The notes beneath the pieces are model-generated. The model ran no database searches. It was given only the letters and a program-made list of their open reading frames with translations, and was not told the DNA's origin. Source: Bilabrum cf. latius (lineage: Eukaryota; Bigyra: Bicosoecida; Bigyra; Bicosoecida). Taken from it: 64,000 nucleotides of DNA. A program made the translations under genes and the position numbers. The first letter of the stretch is position 1. Every line of letters starts with the position of its first letter. Below, piece by piece: positions 1-11,900 of the stretch. The DNA is taken from the NCBI GenBank assembly GCA_965178125.1, contig OZ237742.1, positions 372,001 to 436,000 on the forward strand, written 5' to 3'.

Positions 1-1213
1 CGCACGTGAAGTAGTCTCCCGCGTCAATAGACAGCGGGCTAAGGTTCGACTCGGATGGGTCCGCAGGCATCGCGTAGTCAATTTCTGCTGCCATACTTGC
101 ATCGGGGGCGGGGTTCAGGTCACCGCGGCCAAGCTGGCCCTTGGAGTTGTCCGTGCCAAAGCACTTGGAGCCGCCGCCGGACGACAGCACGCATGTGTGC
201 GCTAGTCCCGATGTCACACGCAGTGCATCCGCGCCGTGGATGCACGACCTTGTGTGTGAGCGCTTTCCAGCCTCGCTGCTACTGCTGCCTGGCAGTGCGA
301 GCGGCACGGATTCTACCACTGTCCAATTCTGCTTCGGATCGGATGGCTAGAAATTCCTAAGAGTCGCAACTCTTACATGAAAGTGAAGCAAGGGTGGAAT
401 CTACCCATTATCAGCAACAATGTCATTACTACCCACGACCGGGTTGGCACTAGCCGCAGCATGCAGCAGGCTTGACGGAATTGCCACTTCCTGCGCCTGG
501 TTTGGCTGCGATTCGACGAGCATGGCCCTGCCGCATTCTGGGGCTGCATTCCAGCCAAAGTGCACCGATCTAGCAATCGACGAGCTATTTGTAGTACGGG
601 TTGAGTTGGACTACTGTTCACCCGGCGAATTCGAAACCAGAGCCCAGCTTCGCACTGTCGGGCGTGACAGAAAGTTGGCTGAGCTGCACTATGAGAAACA
701 TGATTGCGTACCTGTTTGCACCTAAACGAGAAGCACAGCCCCCCACAACTACTGCAGGAGATTCCTATGACAATCGACCGCCGAGCAGCGACCGCTCGCA
801 TCGTGGAGTTCGCCACCAGCCGTTTGGGTGGCATTGAGCTGCAGAGCCCCGCTTCGGCCAGGACCGCCAACTGATACGCCAATCCATATTTCACTGCATT
901 GATGCGGCAACTTTGCCGCTCTGCTGTGTGATTCGTTGGCAGCATATACATGGGGCACACGGTGGTTCTCGTTTTGATCGAATCGCTGCTACGAATTGCT
1001 CTGCCAACGGACCCGAATCTCGTCGAACCAAGGGATGGCCGAGGCATTGAGTTGACTGAAATCTTTGCATTCAGATATTGTTCCCGGCTCCGCCCGTGAA
1101 CACCACGGCAAGTCCCCGAGAGGCCCAGTAGCGCACTACGCGTAGTTTGCCAATACACCTAGAGCAACCACTACGAGGGCTATGTTTGGGCGCCTCGGTG
1201 TGATCAAACTCAT
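1..1213 (-). CDS. Secreted RCC1-repeat protein (3' end outside window)
   Basis: An open frame runs from an ATG at 1213-1211 to the window edge with no TAA or TGA and eight in-frame TAG codons, about 404 codons. An in-frame TGA lies just upstream of the ATG. The N-terminus is a signal peptide: MSLITPRRPN, then the hydrophobic stretch IALVVVALGVLANYA. The middle is Asn/Ser-rich with N-glycosylation sequons (NAS, NES, NAT) and several Cys and has no family I recognise. Near the window edge it turns into RCC1-type beta-propeller blades: VTSGLAHTCVLS followed by KCFGTDNSKGQLGRG, then the start of another blade (AGDYFTC). In this repeat class the pattern is 'aG..HtCal....v.CWG.n..GQLG'. A secreted or surface propeller is inferred; the ligand is unknown. 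It is transcribed divergently from the Twinkle gene. Confidence 0.72.
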
Positions 1214-1685
1214 TGCCACCAAAACGTTCGGGACTCAGCTTCGAACAATGGGAGCATCTATCCAGCACTACCGCAGGGTGGCGTAGAAAGATGTAGATAC
1301 GCCGTGGCACCATGCGTGTGCGCGGCTGCCGGAACATGGTCGAACATGGTCGCAAGCAAGGGCTGACACAGACCAGCATTCAACAAGCACGGCAGCGGAT
1401 TTCGCCTCTTCAAACTGTCAAACGCACAGCTGCACTTTACAAACCAAATCGGCGAGCCACGGGAGATTCTTCATCCGCCGGCCGGTGGCAAGAGCCGGTT
1501 GGCACGTCCATGATCCGCTCTCAACCAATACCTCCTGCAACCCTCCGATGGTCTTAGCATAGAATTTTGTATATACTACACCAAGTCAGCCATATTCCGA
1601 GGCATGAGAGGCAAGAAAATCCACAAATCATCACACTACCGGCACCTAGCTTCGACTCACATCCATTCCGTGGCACAGCCTTAAG
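1214..1685. other. Divergent intergenic region (RCC1 protein / Twinkle)
   Basis: This 472-bp spacer separates two head-to-head starts. I see no supported ORF, RNA gene or repeat in it. By position it should hold both promoters and 5' UTRs; I could not pick out a TATA box or other element with confidence. Confidence 0.5.
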
Positions 1686-4464
1686 ATGGCAACTGCTGCT
1701 AGCATGGCTTTACGGAGCGTTTCAAGATCAGTGCTATGCACTAGGCTGTTCAGGGCTCTATCGGCAACGTCAGCACTGGGAGTCCCCGAAACTGGGCGGT
1801 GGCGTCGCATGCAGCAGAGCCACGGCGTTCGACTGGCGTCAACTTTTGTTTCCTAGCACTACGAACTTCCTAATAGGGCGGTTCAGTCATACCTCGACGC
1901 CGCTGGCCTGTCGTTCCGGATTAGTGGCAAGCACGCTGTCGTTCGCGAGTGCCCATTGTGTGGGAAGCCATCCAAAGGCCGAGCAGATAACATGTACAAG
2001 CTGTACGTTTCAACAGACACTGGAGTATTTTTTTGCCACCGATGTGGGTCGAAGGGGTCGTGGTTTGATTTCAAGAGAAGGCTAGGAGGGCGCTCGAAAG
2101 ACAGCAGCAATCCAGACAGTAAGCAACAACAATCTCTTGCACCATTCGGCGTGGCTGGTGCGGCGTGGCAAGGCGCAGCGTAGTTGCAGCCACACAGAGA
2201 CGGCAATTCGGCTTCCAAGTCTGTCGACTCGTCCTCCCCTATCTTGGACCTGTCCGACGTGATTGCCTCTCAAGAACAACTCGCTGCCAGCCTGGACGTT
2301 ACAGCGGCTCCTGGCGACGACAGCAAAGTCGGACGATTCGCGCGCGTTAGCACCTGGCTAACAACTCAACGAGGTATCTCTCCCGCCATCCTCCAGGCGT
2401 ACTGCGTCGGCGGCGCCGAATGGGGGAGCGGCAGAGCATCTGCTCAGCCCAAGGCGAGCACGTCCGACGGCGGGCGCAGGGAGCAGTTCGCGGTCTTTCC
2501 GCTGCTCTCTCGCGCAGATCAAGTGGAAAGTGCCCGCAAGCTGGCGGGAGACGCGGAAGGTGCGGGCTTGGGTGGCTCAAGCGCGATGTCCGAAGCCAAG
2601 CGAGGAGGTGCTCATGGTCAACAGGCCTCCTCGGCGAATGGCCTGGTGCTTCACCGGTGCAAGCTGCGCTCGGTGAGCGACAAGTCAAAGCAGATGCTGC
2701 TACCAAAGGGAGGCAGCTGGGGCCTATTCGGCCTGCACGCTGTTCCCCGAGGCGCCCGCTCCATCGTGCTGACAGAGGGGGAGCTGGACGCCATGTCCGT
2801 CATGTAGGCCACGGGCGTGCCAGCCGTCTCGCTTCCCAACGGGTGCAGATCCCTGCCACTGGAAATCATGCCCTTGCTGGAGCCCTTTGAGACCATATTC
2901 CTGTGGCTGGACGACGACCAGAGCGGGATAGAGGGGGCTGCCAAGATGGCGGGCAAGCTGGGCAGGGGCCGCTGCAGGATCGTGCGGACGGCAGACGGGC
3001 TCGTCCGCGATGGCGGCAGCGCAGGGACGTCCGCGCAGGCGGAGCCCGCACGACCCAAAGACGCCAACGACGCCCTTCGTCTACCCCCTGGGGCGTACAG
3101 CTTCACGCAGGCCCTGCAGCGATCGGAGCCTATGCCTCACAAGGAGATCCTCCGGTTCTCTGACCTGCGTCACGCCATCCAGCACGAGCTCCGGAACCCA
3201 GACCTCGTGTCGGGCACCCCATGGCGGGTGCTGCCAGGCCTGCAGAAGCTCTTGAAGGGTCACAGGAGCGGGGAGCTGACCGTGCTGACCGGCCCCACAG
3301 GCGCTGGCAAGACGACCTTGCTCTCCTAGCTGTCCCTCGATCTAGCGGCGCAAGGGGTGCCCACCCTGTGGGGCTCCTTCGAGGTCAAGAACGCGCGCCT
3401 TGCCAAGAAGATGCTGCAGCAGTACATGGGAGCCGCAGTGGTGGACACGGCCAACCCTCAGGCCCTGGATGCAGCCGCCGATGCCTTCGAGCAGCTGCCC
3501 CTGTACTTCTTGCGCTTCTTTGGTGGCAGTCCAGTGGAGGACGTGCTGGACGCGATGGACTACGCGGTGTACGCGCACGATGTCAGCCACATCGTGCTGG
3601 ACAACCTGCAGTTCATGATGGCGGGCGCCTCGGGGGGCGTGTCGGCTGGCAAGCGGGGCCGCGGGGGAGCGGGAAGGGGAGGCGGGGGCGGGGGCGCGTT
3701 CGAGCGCTTCGAGGCGCAGGAGGCGGCGCTGGACCACTTCCGGCGGTTTGCCTCTCAGCGAGACGTCCACGTCACACTCGTCATCCATCCCAGGAAGGAA
3801 CCCGAGGACGCCCCGCTGACCCTTTCTTCCGTGTTCGGGACTGCAAAGGCCACCCAGGAGGCGGACAACGTGCTCATCCTGCAGAGGGCAGGGGACAAGA
3901 AGCGACTGGACGTCCGTAAGAACAGGCACGACGGCTCCCTCGGTGGGGTCGACCTGTCCTTCGACGCCGGCACGCAGATGATGGTGGAGCCGGGGAGCAG
4001 CGAGTCGGCCTTGCCCATCGCGATGATGGGGGAGGCCGGGGCCGGGGAGGGGGCGGGAACACCAGGCAGGGCGCGCGGGGGCGGGGCAGGGGGGCCCTTC
4101 GCGCGGGCGGGAGCTCTTGATTTCCTGCACGCCGGGGGGGCCCCTCCCGCCGCCTTGGATGCGGTGGAGGAGCCCGATGGGCTCGAAGGAGAAGGAGGGG
4201 GCGCTGCAGCCCTCTCGGTCGGCGTGGGGGCGGCTGTGCGTGAGACAGAGGACACGGACCTGCTGCGGTCTCTCGGGTTGGGCGGTGGGGCCGTCGTCCC
4301 CTCTCCGGCTGGGGTTCATGGGGCTGGTGGTGACCTTAATGCAGAGAACGGAAACGGGAAGGGGCCAAATACAATCGTATCGGGTTCAACATCAACAACA
4401 CCAGACCAACGACGAGGTCCAGATGCAGGCCGCGTACATGCCACGCCGCACCGGTCTGTGAATC

Positions 4465-4502
<38 letters not shown>

Positions 4503-4907
4503 TCCAGCTCAGGAAGGGTGGGCCACACTCCCGTGGTGTCTGCGGCGGGCTGGGCAACACACGCAGCCATGGGCCACGCGGGGTCATCCTTCTCGGGGGC
4601 CCCTGGACCTCCAGCCGAGGACGTGCCGGAAGTGGACGCCTCTGATGACCATGCCGCCGCAGCAGCTGCTGCCCTGTCAGAGGGCGACTCGCACGGGCTC
4701 GACCAGGACCACGATGGCACGTCAGTGAGAGGAGCGCTCGATGCAGAGCAAGCGGCGGCAGCGGACGCCGGGATCGCCATGGCGCTGGGCAGCATGCCTG
4801 CAGCGAATGCCCACTCGACTGATGAAGCAACCGCCGGCAGCCCACCAGCCGGGGAGGGTGTCCCAAAGCCGAGCAGCTGGCCGGAGGAGGACATCCTGCT
4901 GGGCTGA
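1686..4907 (+). CDS. TWNK: Mitochondrial Twinkle-type replicative helicase with primase-like N-terminus
   Basis: Twinkle is the hexameric 5'-3' helicase of the mitochondrial replisome, related to phage T7 gp4. The frame is continuous from ATG 1686 to TGA 4905-4907 (1,073 aa) if the TAGs at 1854, 2181, 2805 and 3327 are sense. The start opens an Arg/Ser/Ala-rich presequence (MATAASMALRSVSRSV), as expected for mitochondrial import. A zinc ribbon follows (C89-P-L-C92 and C117-H-R-C120). A TOPRIM-like region then carries LTEGELDAMSVM (about 360-373) and FLWLDDDQSG (about 405-415). The helicase core has Walker A GPTGAGKTT (about 536-544), Walker B HIVLDNLQF, and a VIHPRKE segment. Residues from about 770 onward are low complexity (Gly, Ser, Ala), including a poly-Ser tract from an AGC run near 4464-4512. 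The zinc ribbon, lost in animal Twinkle, suggests primase activity may be retained; that is inference. Confidence 0.93.
4464..4512 (+). repeat. AGC trinucleotide run coding poly-Ser
   Basis: An uninterrupted run of AGC triplets, ending with a few synonymous Ser codons, lies in frame in the disordered C-terminal tail of Twinkle. It codes a poly-serine tract and is a likely length-variable microsatellite. Confidence 0.9.
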
Positions 4908-5121
4908 GCACGCTCGACGGGGCACGCGTGGTCCACGCGCACATACTTCCATGCATAGTAAATGCACAGATATGTTGTAGTTCAGCTTAACACGTGAAGC
5001 ACCGCTTGACCCTGACACTCGTGTGCGTGGCATGCACAACCTAGGGTGATATTTCTGCCTCCTACACTGGACGTCACGTGCCGTATGCACTACCTATCAT
5101 ATGAATTCATTAATAATATCG

Positions 5122-5412
5122 TCATTCTCTTCCTCCTTCATCGGGGCGGGGGTGGTCCAGCTACAGAGCTGCTGCCTTGGCTTCTTCCTTTCGCATAATC
5201 GCGTAGAATTCAGTCGGATGCAGCGCGGCCAATGCCTCAAGTGCCTCAACCGCCAGCTGTGCATCCTGTTCGCTGCTAATGTGGCTCCCTACTTTGAACT
5301 CAGCCGCTGCTGCCTTGAAGGCCGTCCTGACATTGTTCTCCATGGTGCCACGGACGGCAGTCGAAGGGAATTGTCTCACAGCTCGCATAGCCCGGCGATA
5401 CAGCCTGCGCAT
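5122..5412 (-). CDS. LYR-motif (Complex1_LYR) protein, LYRM9-like
   Basis: This small protein begins MRRLYRRAMRAVRQFPS, with the LYR tripeptide followed by the R..R..F/P pattern of the Complex1_LYR family. These are mitochondrial matrix adaptors that bind acyl carrier protein and help assemble Fe-S proteins or respiratory complexes. A later VRTAFK segment and a helix near HPTEFYAIMRKEE also fit. The short layout most resembles LYRM9, but I cannot assign the subfamily. The standard reading stops at TAG 5163-5161; with TAG as Gln it gains 12 residues and ends at TGA 5124-5122 (96 aa). An in-frame TAA lies just upstream of the ATG. A short upstream coding exon is possible, but the candidate splice sites I tried do not keep frame. 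It is convergent with Twinkle. Confidence 0.75.
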
Positions 5413-5969
5413 CGCACCTTAGTACTGCAAGTAGAGGTAGAGATGAAGAGGGGCATCGTTGCGAGTGGTTTGATTGGCAGCTTATCGTGCTAGCTGGTTG
5501 TACCTGCCGCTCGCCTGGGCGTCAGAGTATTTAGAGATGATTGATCTCATTCTGGCTAGGCCAGTCAGAAATAGGCTCGTCTATCATCTTAATTATCTTC
5601 ATTCGCGTGGCTATACTAGTGCTCAGGTCTCAAACTTATCGGCACCGAGCCCGAAGGCTCTTTTGCTCTTAGGCTCGTTTTTTTCATCATCGCACCGCAT
5701 TAATCACAAGCAAAACCTAAATTGAAGCAATATGCCTACTGTCTCACTCATGGGATGGTGCAGAACATTAATATCAGTACATTCAAATGCAGACCTACGT
5801 CCACCTAGAGGCAGTATATGGCTGCGCTGCCTGCTGTGGTGCTGCGGTGAGGCATCTGCAACTGTTCCGATCGGAGCAGAACGAGTTGCGACCAGCTGCA
5901 CGGCGTGCTGGCAAGGACGCCGCGATCATCTGAATCCAGTCGATATGAGCGCATATTGTCGCTGTTGAG
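5413..5969. other. Divergent intergenic region (LYR protein / IQ-motif protein)
   Basis: This 557-bp spacer lies between two head-to-head starts and is more AT-rich than the flanking genes. No ORF here shows a recognisable domain or continues into a neighbour. It presumably contains both promoters and 5' UTRs. Confidence 0.5.
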
Positions 5970-8900
5970 ATGAAAAAGAAGAAGCCGCGAGCAGCAAGCG
6001 CTAGATTAGCCCGGCGGGGCAAGGATCACCAAAGCCGACCCCGAACCGTTGGAGCCACCAAGCGAGCCCAGCAGGCTGCAGTTGATTCGATGGACAAGCT
6101 TAAGAGAGCGAGGGAGTACCTTGAAATGACCTAGTTGATGAATTAGCTCGACAGGACGCGAGAGACTGTTGCCACGCTCTGCACTGCGACCAGAGATCGG
6201 CAGAAGCACGCTCTGAACAGCAGTGGAGCTTTGAACAGCCAATGGCTGGCAGAGCGCGAGCAGCACAGAAAGCAATCGATGGCTAGAATACGCCAACGCA
6301 GGCGCTCCTCGCTTGGTCTGCAGAGCGTGGCAAGCGCAGGCGAAGGTGGCGACGGGTAGCGAAGGGGTCAGCAAGCTGGCAGCGACGAGTTCGTGGTTCC
6401 AACCCTGCAGGTGTCGCCGGATACAAAGGCAGCAGCCCAGGCAGCTCAAATAATCGGCAATTTCCGCCAACCTACTCCCGCCGTGGCGACGATGAGGCCT
6501 TTCAGCGCCGGAAGGATGAGCACACCGAGTTCGTCTGCCACTCCAAGGCTCGGCCAGTAGGTCGGGCGCGTGTCGCCCACTGGCTCTCCCGTGGAGATGA
6601 ACCTCGCACCCGGTCTTGGATCTGGAACCAAGCCGGTGCATGTGCCCCCGCTTCCCTCGGGCAAGTTCTCGGCCCTGACCGGCGGTCTGGCCATTGCCAC
6701 TGGCAGGATGCCCACGGGGGGCAGGTCGCCTGGCACGGCGAGGGCCCGACCAATGGGAAGCAAGGGCATGCTCACTGCGCGCAGCGGAAGGTTCGGAACT
6801 ACCACGGCGAATCGTGTTGGAGCTGCCCTTTCCGGCTTGCGACGCCCAACAGGTGCAGGTGCAGGTGCAGGTGCAGGTGCAGGTGCAGGTGCAGGTGCAG
6901 GTGCAAGCGCCCGCAGGCTGCCACCCATGATTATGCGTTCGTCTACCGCCGGACCAACTCTGGAACAATCCCGTGGGGAGGAGATCCCGGCAGCAGTGCC
7001 GGGAGGCATTTCATCTGCCTCTACTTCCGTCAGCAGTGGCAGGGGGCAGCTGCAGAAAGCCGCTGCGGCCGCTGGCGAGGTGCCACGACCACGGGACAGG
7101 CACAGTTCCAGCTCGAGCTCATCGGTTTCAGAGGCAGCTGGGGGCCCTTCGAGGTCTCACCAGTGGCAAGCTCACAGGCCCATCCCTGTGATCACCCGAT
7201 CGGACAGTCCAGAGAAGTAGGAAGGGCACGTTGGTATGGACCAGGACGACGTCGCTTTGCTGGAGTTGACTGGGCAGGGGACAGCCATCACAGGCAGCGC
7301 TGCGGGCGCTGGCCTGGGCGGCGCATTGGTGGATACATTTGACGGCACGCCGGCGCCACCCACGCTCTCTTCTCCCGGTAGACCCGTCCCCACAACCGAC
7401 GAGGCGTTCCTCGCGGCTGGGAGCGAGAGTCAGACAGCGGGCGCTCCGGCGGTTCCAATGGCTGGCAGGCCGCGGGCAGTGAGCAACGCATCAAACGTCA
7501 GCTTCTTGGACAACACGGCGAGGCTTGGGGGGGCCAGCTTTGCGCTTGGAGAGGAGTTCGGGGACAGCGGCGAAGACGATCTTCATGGCGAGTTGGTTGG
7601 AAGAGGCGCCACCACCGGCCGCCTCACGGCTAGGGGCAGCGGCGGCAGGAGTGGCCCGTGGGCCACCTCGGCCCGCGGGACAGCATCAGCGAGGGGTCCG
7701 CGCGGGGAGCCGCTGGGCGGCCTCACTGCTGCCGCTCTCAGGGAGGAGCTGCAGGGTAACATGAAGAGAGCCGGGCTGCTGGCGGCGACGAGGGTCGCGC
7801 AGCAGCGGGCCAGGCGCGAAGAGGCCATCGAGACGATGAAGAAGCAGGCCAAGGAGGCCAAGGAGGCCGAAAGGGGCAGGATATTATCGGGAAAGAAGAA
7901 GAAGCGGGGCGACGACTCGGCGAATCAAGCGATGCGCAACCTATCGGATCGCTCCAAGGAGGCAGCTGTGGCACGGGAAGACGAAAGGCTGCGCAAAGAG
8001 GCCGTGGAGCAGGCCATGGCCAGCACAGAGCAGCGCCTGCAGCGAGATGACAGCGGAATGATCGTGGGGCTTGCAGCACTGCGCGAGGATACCCCCGAGA
8101 TCTCCCTGCAATCGCTTCTGCTCGCTGCGGCAGGCAGCAAGCGCGGTGGGCCAGCTTCGCCCTCGCTGTCGCAGCCTGATGTGGGCAGCAAGTCCTCCTT
8201 GCACGCAGTGTCCAGAGGCGGCCCTTCCGAGTCTCCCGTGTCCTCCTCTGCTTCCTTCCGCACTGCTGGTGCATCCAGTCCATCGGCGAGGCGACATGGA
8301 TCTAGCCGGATGGCAAGCAGGCACCACAGGACCAGGCCAAGCACGGCTGGCCCCACTCGCAGGCTTGGCCGGGGGAGCTCCACCGCAAGACTGAAGGCAA
8401 GTATACCGTCTGAAGCTGAGGCAGCGAGCAGCATTGGCGCGGCAGTGTTAGCATCCGAAGCGGCCTCAAAAGCGCGGCCCCGGTCAGCGATTCCCTCAAG
8501 CAGGATCCAGCCGCGCCCGGTGAAGATGGCATGGGAGCACGACAGCTGGCAAGAGCTCAAGCAGGTGGAGCCAGCGCACTTCACAGCCGCGCTGGCAAAC
8601 GAAAAATCTACCGCAAACCGGCATGCGTTCGAACAGCAGCAGCGGGCGGCCAAAGAGACCACGGGGGAGGATCTGGTGCACAGCGCTTTGGCCAGAGAAC
8701 ATGGGCAGCAGCAGCAGCAGCAGGATCAGGAGGTGGAGCTAGAGGGCACCGTGCACTCTCTAGCGATCAACCTCCGCAACACGTCTACCGCTGGCACGAA
8801 CCAGCAAGCTCAGCCTCGAGGCGCAGGCCGCGCTGTGAGGGTGGTCGATCGCGTCGCAGCGAGGAACGCGATCGCGCGTGCAAGGCACATGAAGGACAAG

Positions 8901-11900
8901 GTAACTCTTGCCCAGTCCAGGGTACCAAGGCATGCCGCCCCGCGGCTGCCCCCACGGGGCTCCAAGTAGACTGGAGCCTCAGGTGACAAAGTCAAAGTAG
9001 TAGTTTCAAGCAAGGAGAGGGCGCTGGCTGCCTCCAGGCGACCCCGCAGCGCCATCGTCCGGTGGACCCCAGCCAACTCGGCGCAGGCTCAGCGGCTGTT
9101 TGCAGAAGCGACTAAAAGAAGTCATGCTATTGGTGGGGTTGTTCTAGAAGCAAGCAGCCAGGAAGGAGCCACACGCAGCACGGCACCGGCAGAACAAGGC
9201 AAGCTAGAAGGCAGCGGCGACGACAGCACGGTCAAGCTGAAGGCCATCGAATTCGACCCCAAGCGATCGAGGTTGTCGCTACAGAGCATGTTCCAAACGA
9301 AGCTTCCTGATCTAGCACCGGCACCGGTCGGCGGAAGCGCCCAGCGTCGCGTCGAGTGGGTACTTGAAGCGGTCGACAAGGACCACGGCATACTGAGGCA
9401 GCTGCGCAAGCGTGCCCATGCTACGAGGGCGCGGCTAAAGGAACGCAAGGACAAGCAAGATAGGCGCAAGCAGGCCGCCCTCGATAAACAGAGAGCAAAG
9501 CGAAGGGACTGGCTCGAAAGCAGGTTGCCGATCGCCGCGAGTCACAGCGTGCCACTGGGATTTGATGCGACAGCGGGGAGCGCGGGCGAGGCCTTTTCCA
9601 TGATTGGTCCTGAGGGCGAGTCGACTCACCTGCACGCGGATGTGCACGGTGCTACAGCTGAGGCTAGTAGCTTCGTTGGTTCTGGGGGAGGACTGCGAGG
9701 TCGGAGGCCGCGGTCGGCTGCAGCTGGCATTCGCAGTCGCGGGTCCGCAGGCTCTCTGCACAGCCTCGGCGGCGGCATTGGTGGGAGTCTGTCAGCCCTG
9801 CCGCGCGTAGGAGGGATGCAATCCGCGCATGACTGGCAGGCCATGCCATCGACCCACTCGCAGAGCGGTATTGCGCTGCCTGCGTCTGGATCCATGGCAT
9901 CGCTGCGGCCTGTATCGGCCGTGCGACGGACACGGGACGGGACGGGGGTCGTGGAGACGCCTGCTGTGATGCACCAGTCTCTGGGAGTGGTCAGCCTGGA
10001 GTCGCTGCAGAGGGCGTGCGAGGGGTGGGTCCAGGGAACAGGCAGCCGTGCGCAGCTAGGGCTCGGTGGTGGCACCGCCGCCAGCTCAAGGGCGGGGTCG
10101 CCCTCCAGGCACAGCTTGCGGTCGACCGCGGGTGGATCCGCAGAGGCAGAGGGAGCTGCGGTGGAAGACTCGGAGTCCAAACGGGCACGAATGATGCTGG
10201 CTGCAGTGGTGCGCGAAGCAAGGCAGGGAGATGCCAAGGAGCGGCATATGCAGGCGCAGGCGGAGCTGTACCACCGCAAGCTTGAGGTCAACTCGAGACC
10301 CACATACTACGCCACCGTGCGCATGCAGAGGGAACTGACCCTCTCCTGGATGACGCTGGCCGCGCTGCTGTGCCGCTTTGGGAAGATGGCTCGGTACGTG
10401 CGGCAGGGGCGGCTGCTGAGGCAAGAGACAGCGCTGGGGAAGTGGGCAGCAACGACGATGCAGCGGATCTGGCGGGGGATCAAGGCTCGAAGGTGGATCC
10501 AGGACCTCAAGCTGGTGAAGCCGATCATCTCCAAGGCCGTTTGGCGATGGAGGATCCGTCGCTCCGTTAGGATGAAGAGCAATAGCATAGATACGGTGCG
10601 GCGATTCCTGCAGGACTTCGTGTGCGGAGCAGGCCAGGGCGGCGTGGCGTGGATCACGCAGATCCGACGGTTTCGGGCCATGGTGGCCAACGGACAGCGC
10701 TTGGTTCGCGGGTTTGTCCACATCACCCGGGCCCGCATGGACGCCTTAAAGAAGCTGGTCGCTAAGCTGGCCCGGCTTGAGGCCAAGGCTCGCGTGTACC
10801 GGCGCCTGGCCACTAGAGCCAAGGTAGAGCTGGAGGCCCTCCGGTCCATCGCGGCCGTGGACGAGCGCAAGGGGAAGGGTAAAAAGGGGAAAGGTGGCGC
10901 CAAGGGGGCGAAGCGCGGTCGCGGGGCGGGACCACTGATTGCAGCCAGTGCGGCCGGACCCGCGGCGACTTCGTCGGGAGCCCGTGGTCGACGCAGCAGC
11001 GTTGTAGGAGTCACCGGCGAGGGTCGCAGGTGTGGTGGACGCCGCGGCAGCATCGTGACCCACGAGCAGCCGGCAGATCTGTCATCCACAGAGACGAGGG
11101 AGGTAGGAGGAGGGGGCACAGGTGATACCGCCGGTGGGCTTGGGACGGGCTCGCGCCTCGGTGAAGCACGCTCGGGTCCTGCTCGCCGCGGATCCGTGGA
11201 TCTGGGCAGTCTCCAGCGCCAGACCAAGCGGCTGAACAGGGTGGAAAAGGGTGGCAGGCGGTCCTCCATCGTGGGGGCTGCGGCAGCCGTGCCTCAGCTG
11301 TCGATCGGAGGGCTGGCCAGGGCGCAGCAGCGGCTAGCACGGGATGGCGTGGAGATTCGTGTGACTGGCCGCAATAGCGGTCGGCGCTCTGCTCGAGCTA
11401 GGGGAGCAGCTGCCACTACCGGGCGCGCAGTGGCCGGCAGAAGGCGGGGCAGGCGAGGTAGCATCCTTGCACCTGATCCAGCAGTGCTGGCCGAGCGCCT
11501 GCGTCAGGCGTCGGCCGATGATCACTCCCTTGGCGGGCTCGGTTAGTCGGTCGGGCTCAGCGACCCTGCGCTAGTCGACAGCATGGACCAGTCGGTGGAG
11601 GCGGCGCTGATGGTGCTGCGGTCTGCCGAAGAGAGCCTAGCGGCGGAAGCCAGGGCATTCACGGAAGAGGCCAAGAAGGAGAAGAGAGGGAAGAAGGGCA
11701 GATCCGGCGGGAGCGGTGGGGGTGGGGGCGGCGGCAGCGCAGGCTGGCAGGGCTCCCTACGGACCAGTCGGGCGGGCCGGCAGGACGCCAGGGCCCGGCG
11801 GCGGCAGTCCATCACCGAGGTGTAGGAGCACTTGGAGTCGGCGCAGTTTCTGCTGACCACGAGTCCTGTGCTCATGGAGCTGGGCTCCTCGGAGTTCATC

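Noticed and set aside
373-1158. A 261-residue minus-strand ORF
   Set aside because: It overlaps, in another frame, the RCC1 gene, which has a signal peptide and recognisable RCC1 blades once TAG is read as Gln.
3342-4319. Long antisense ORFs opposite Twinkle, ACC and the giant genes
   Set aside because: They mirror GC-rich codon bias of the true genes and show no domain of their own.
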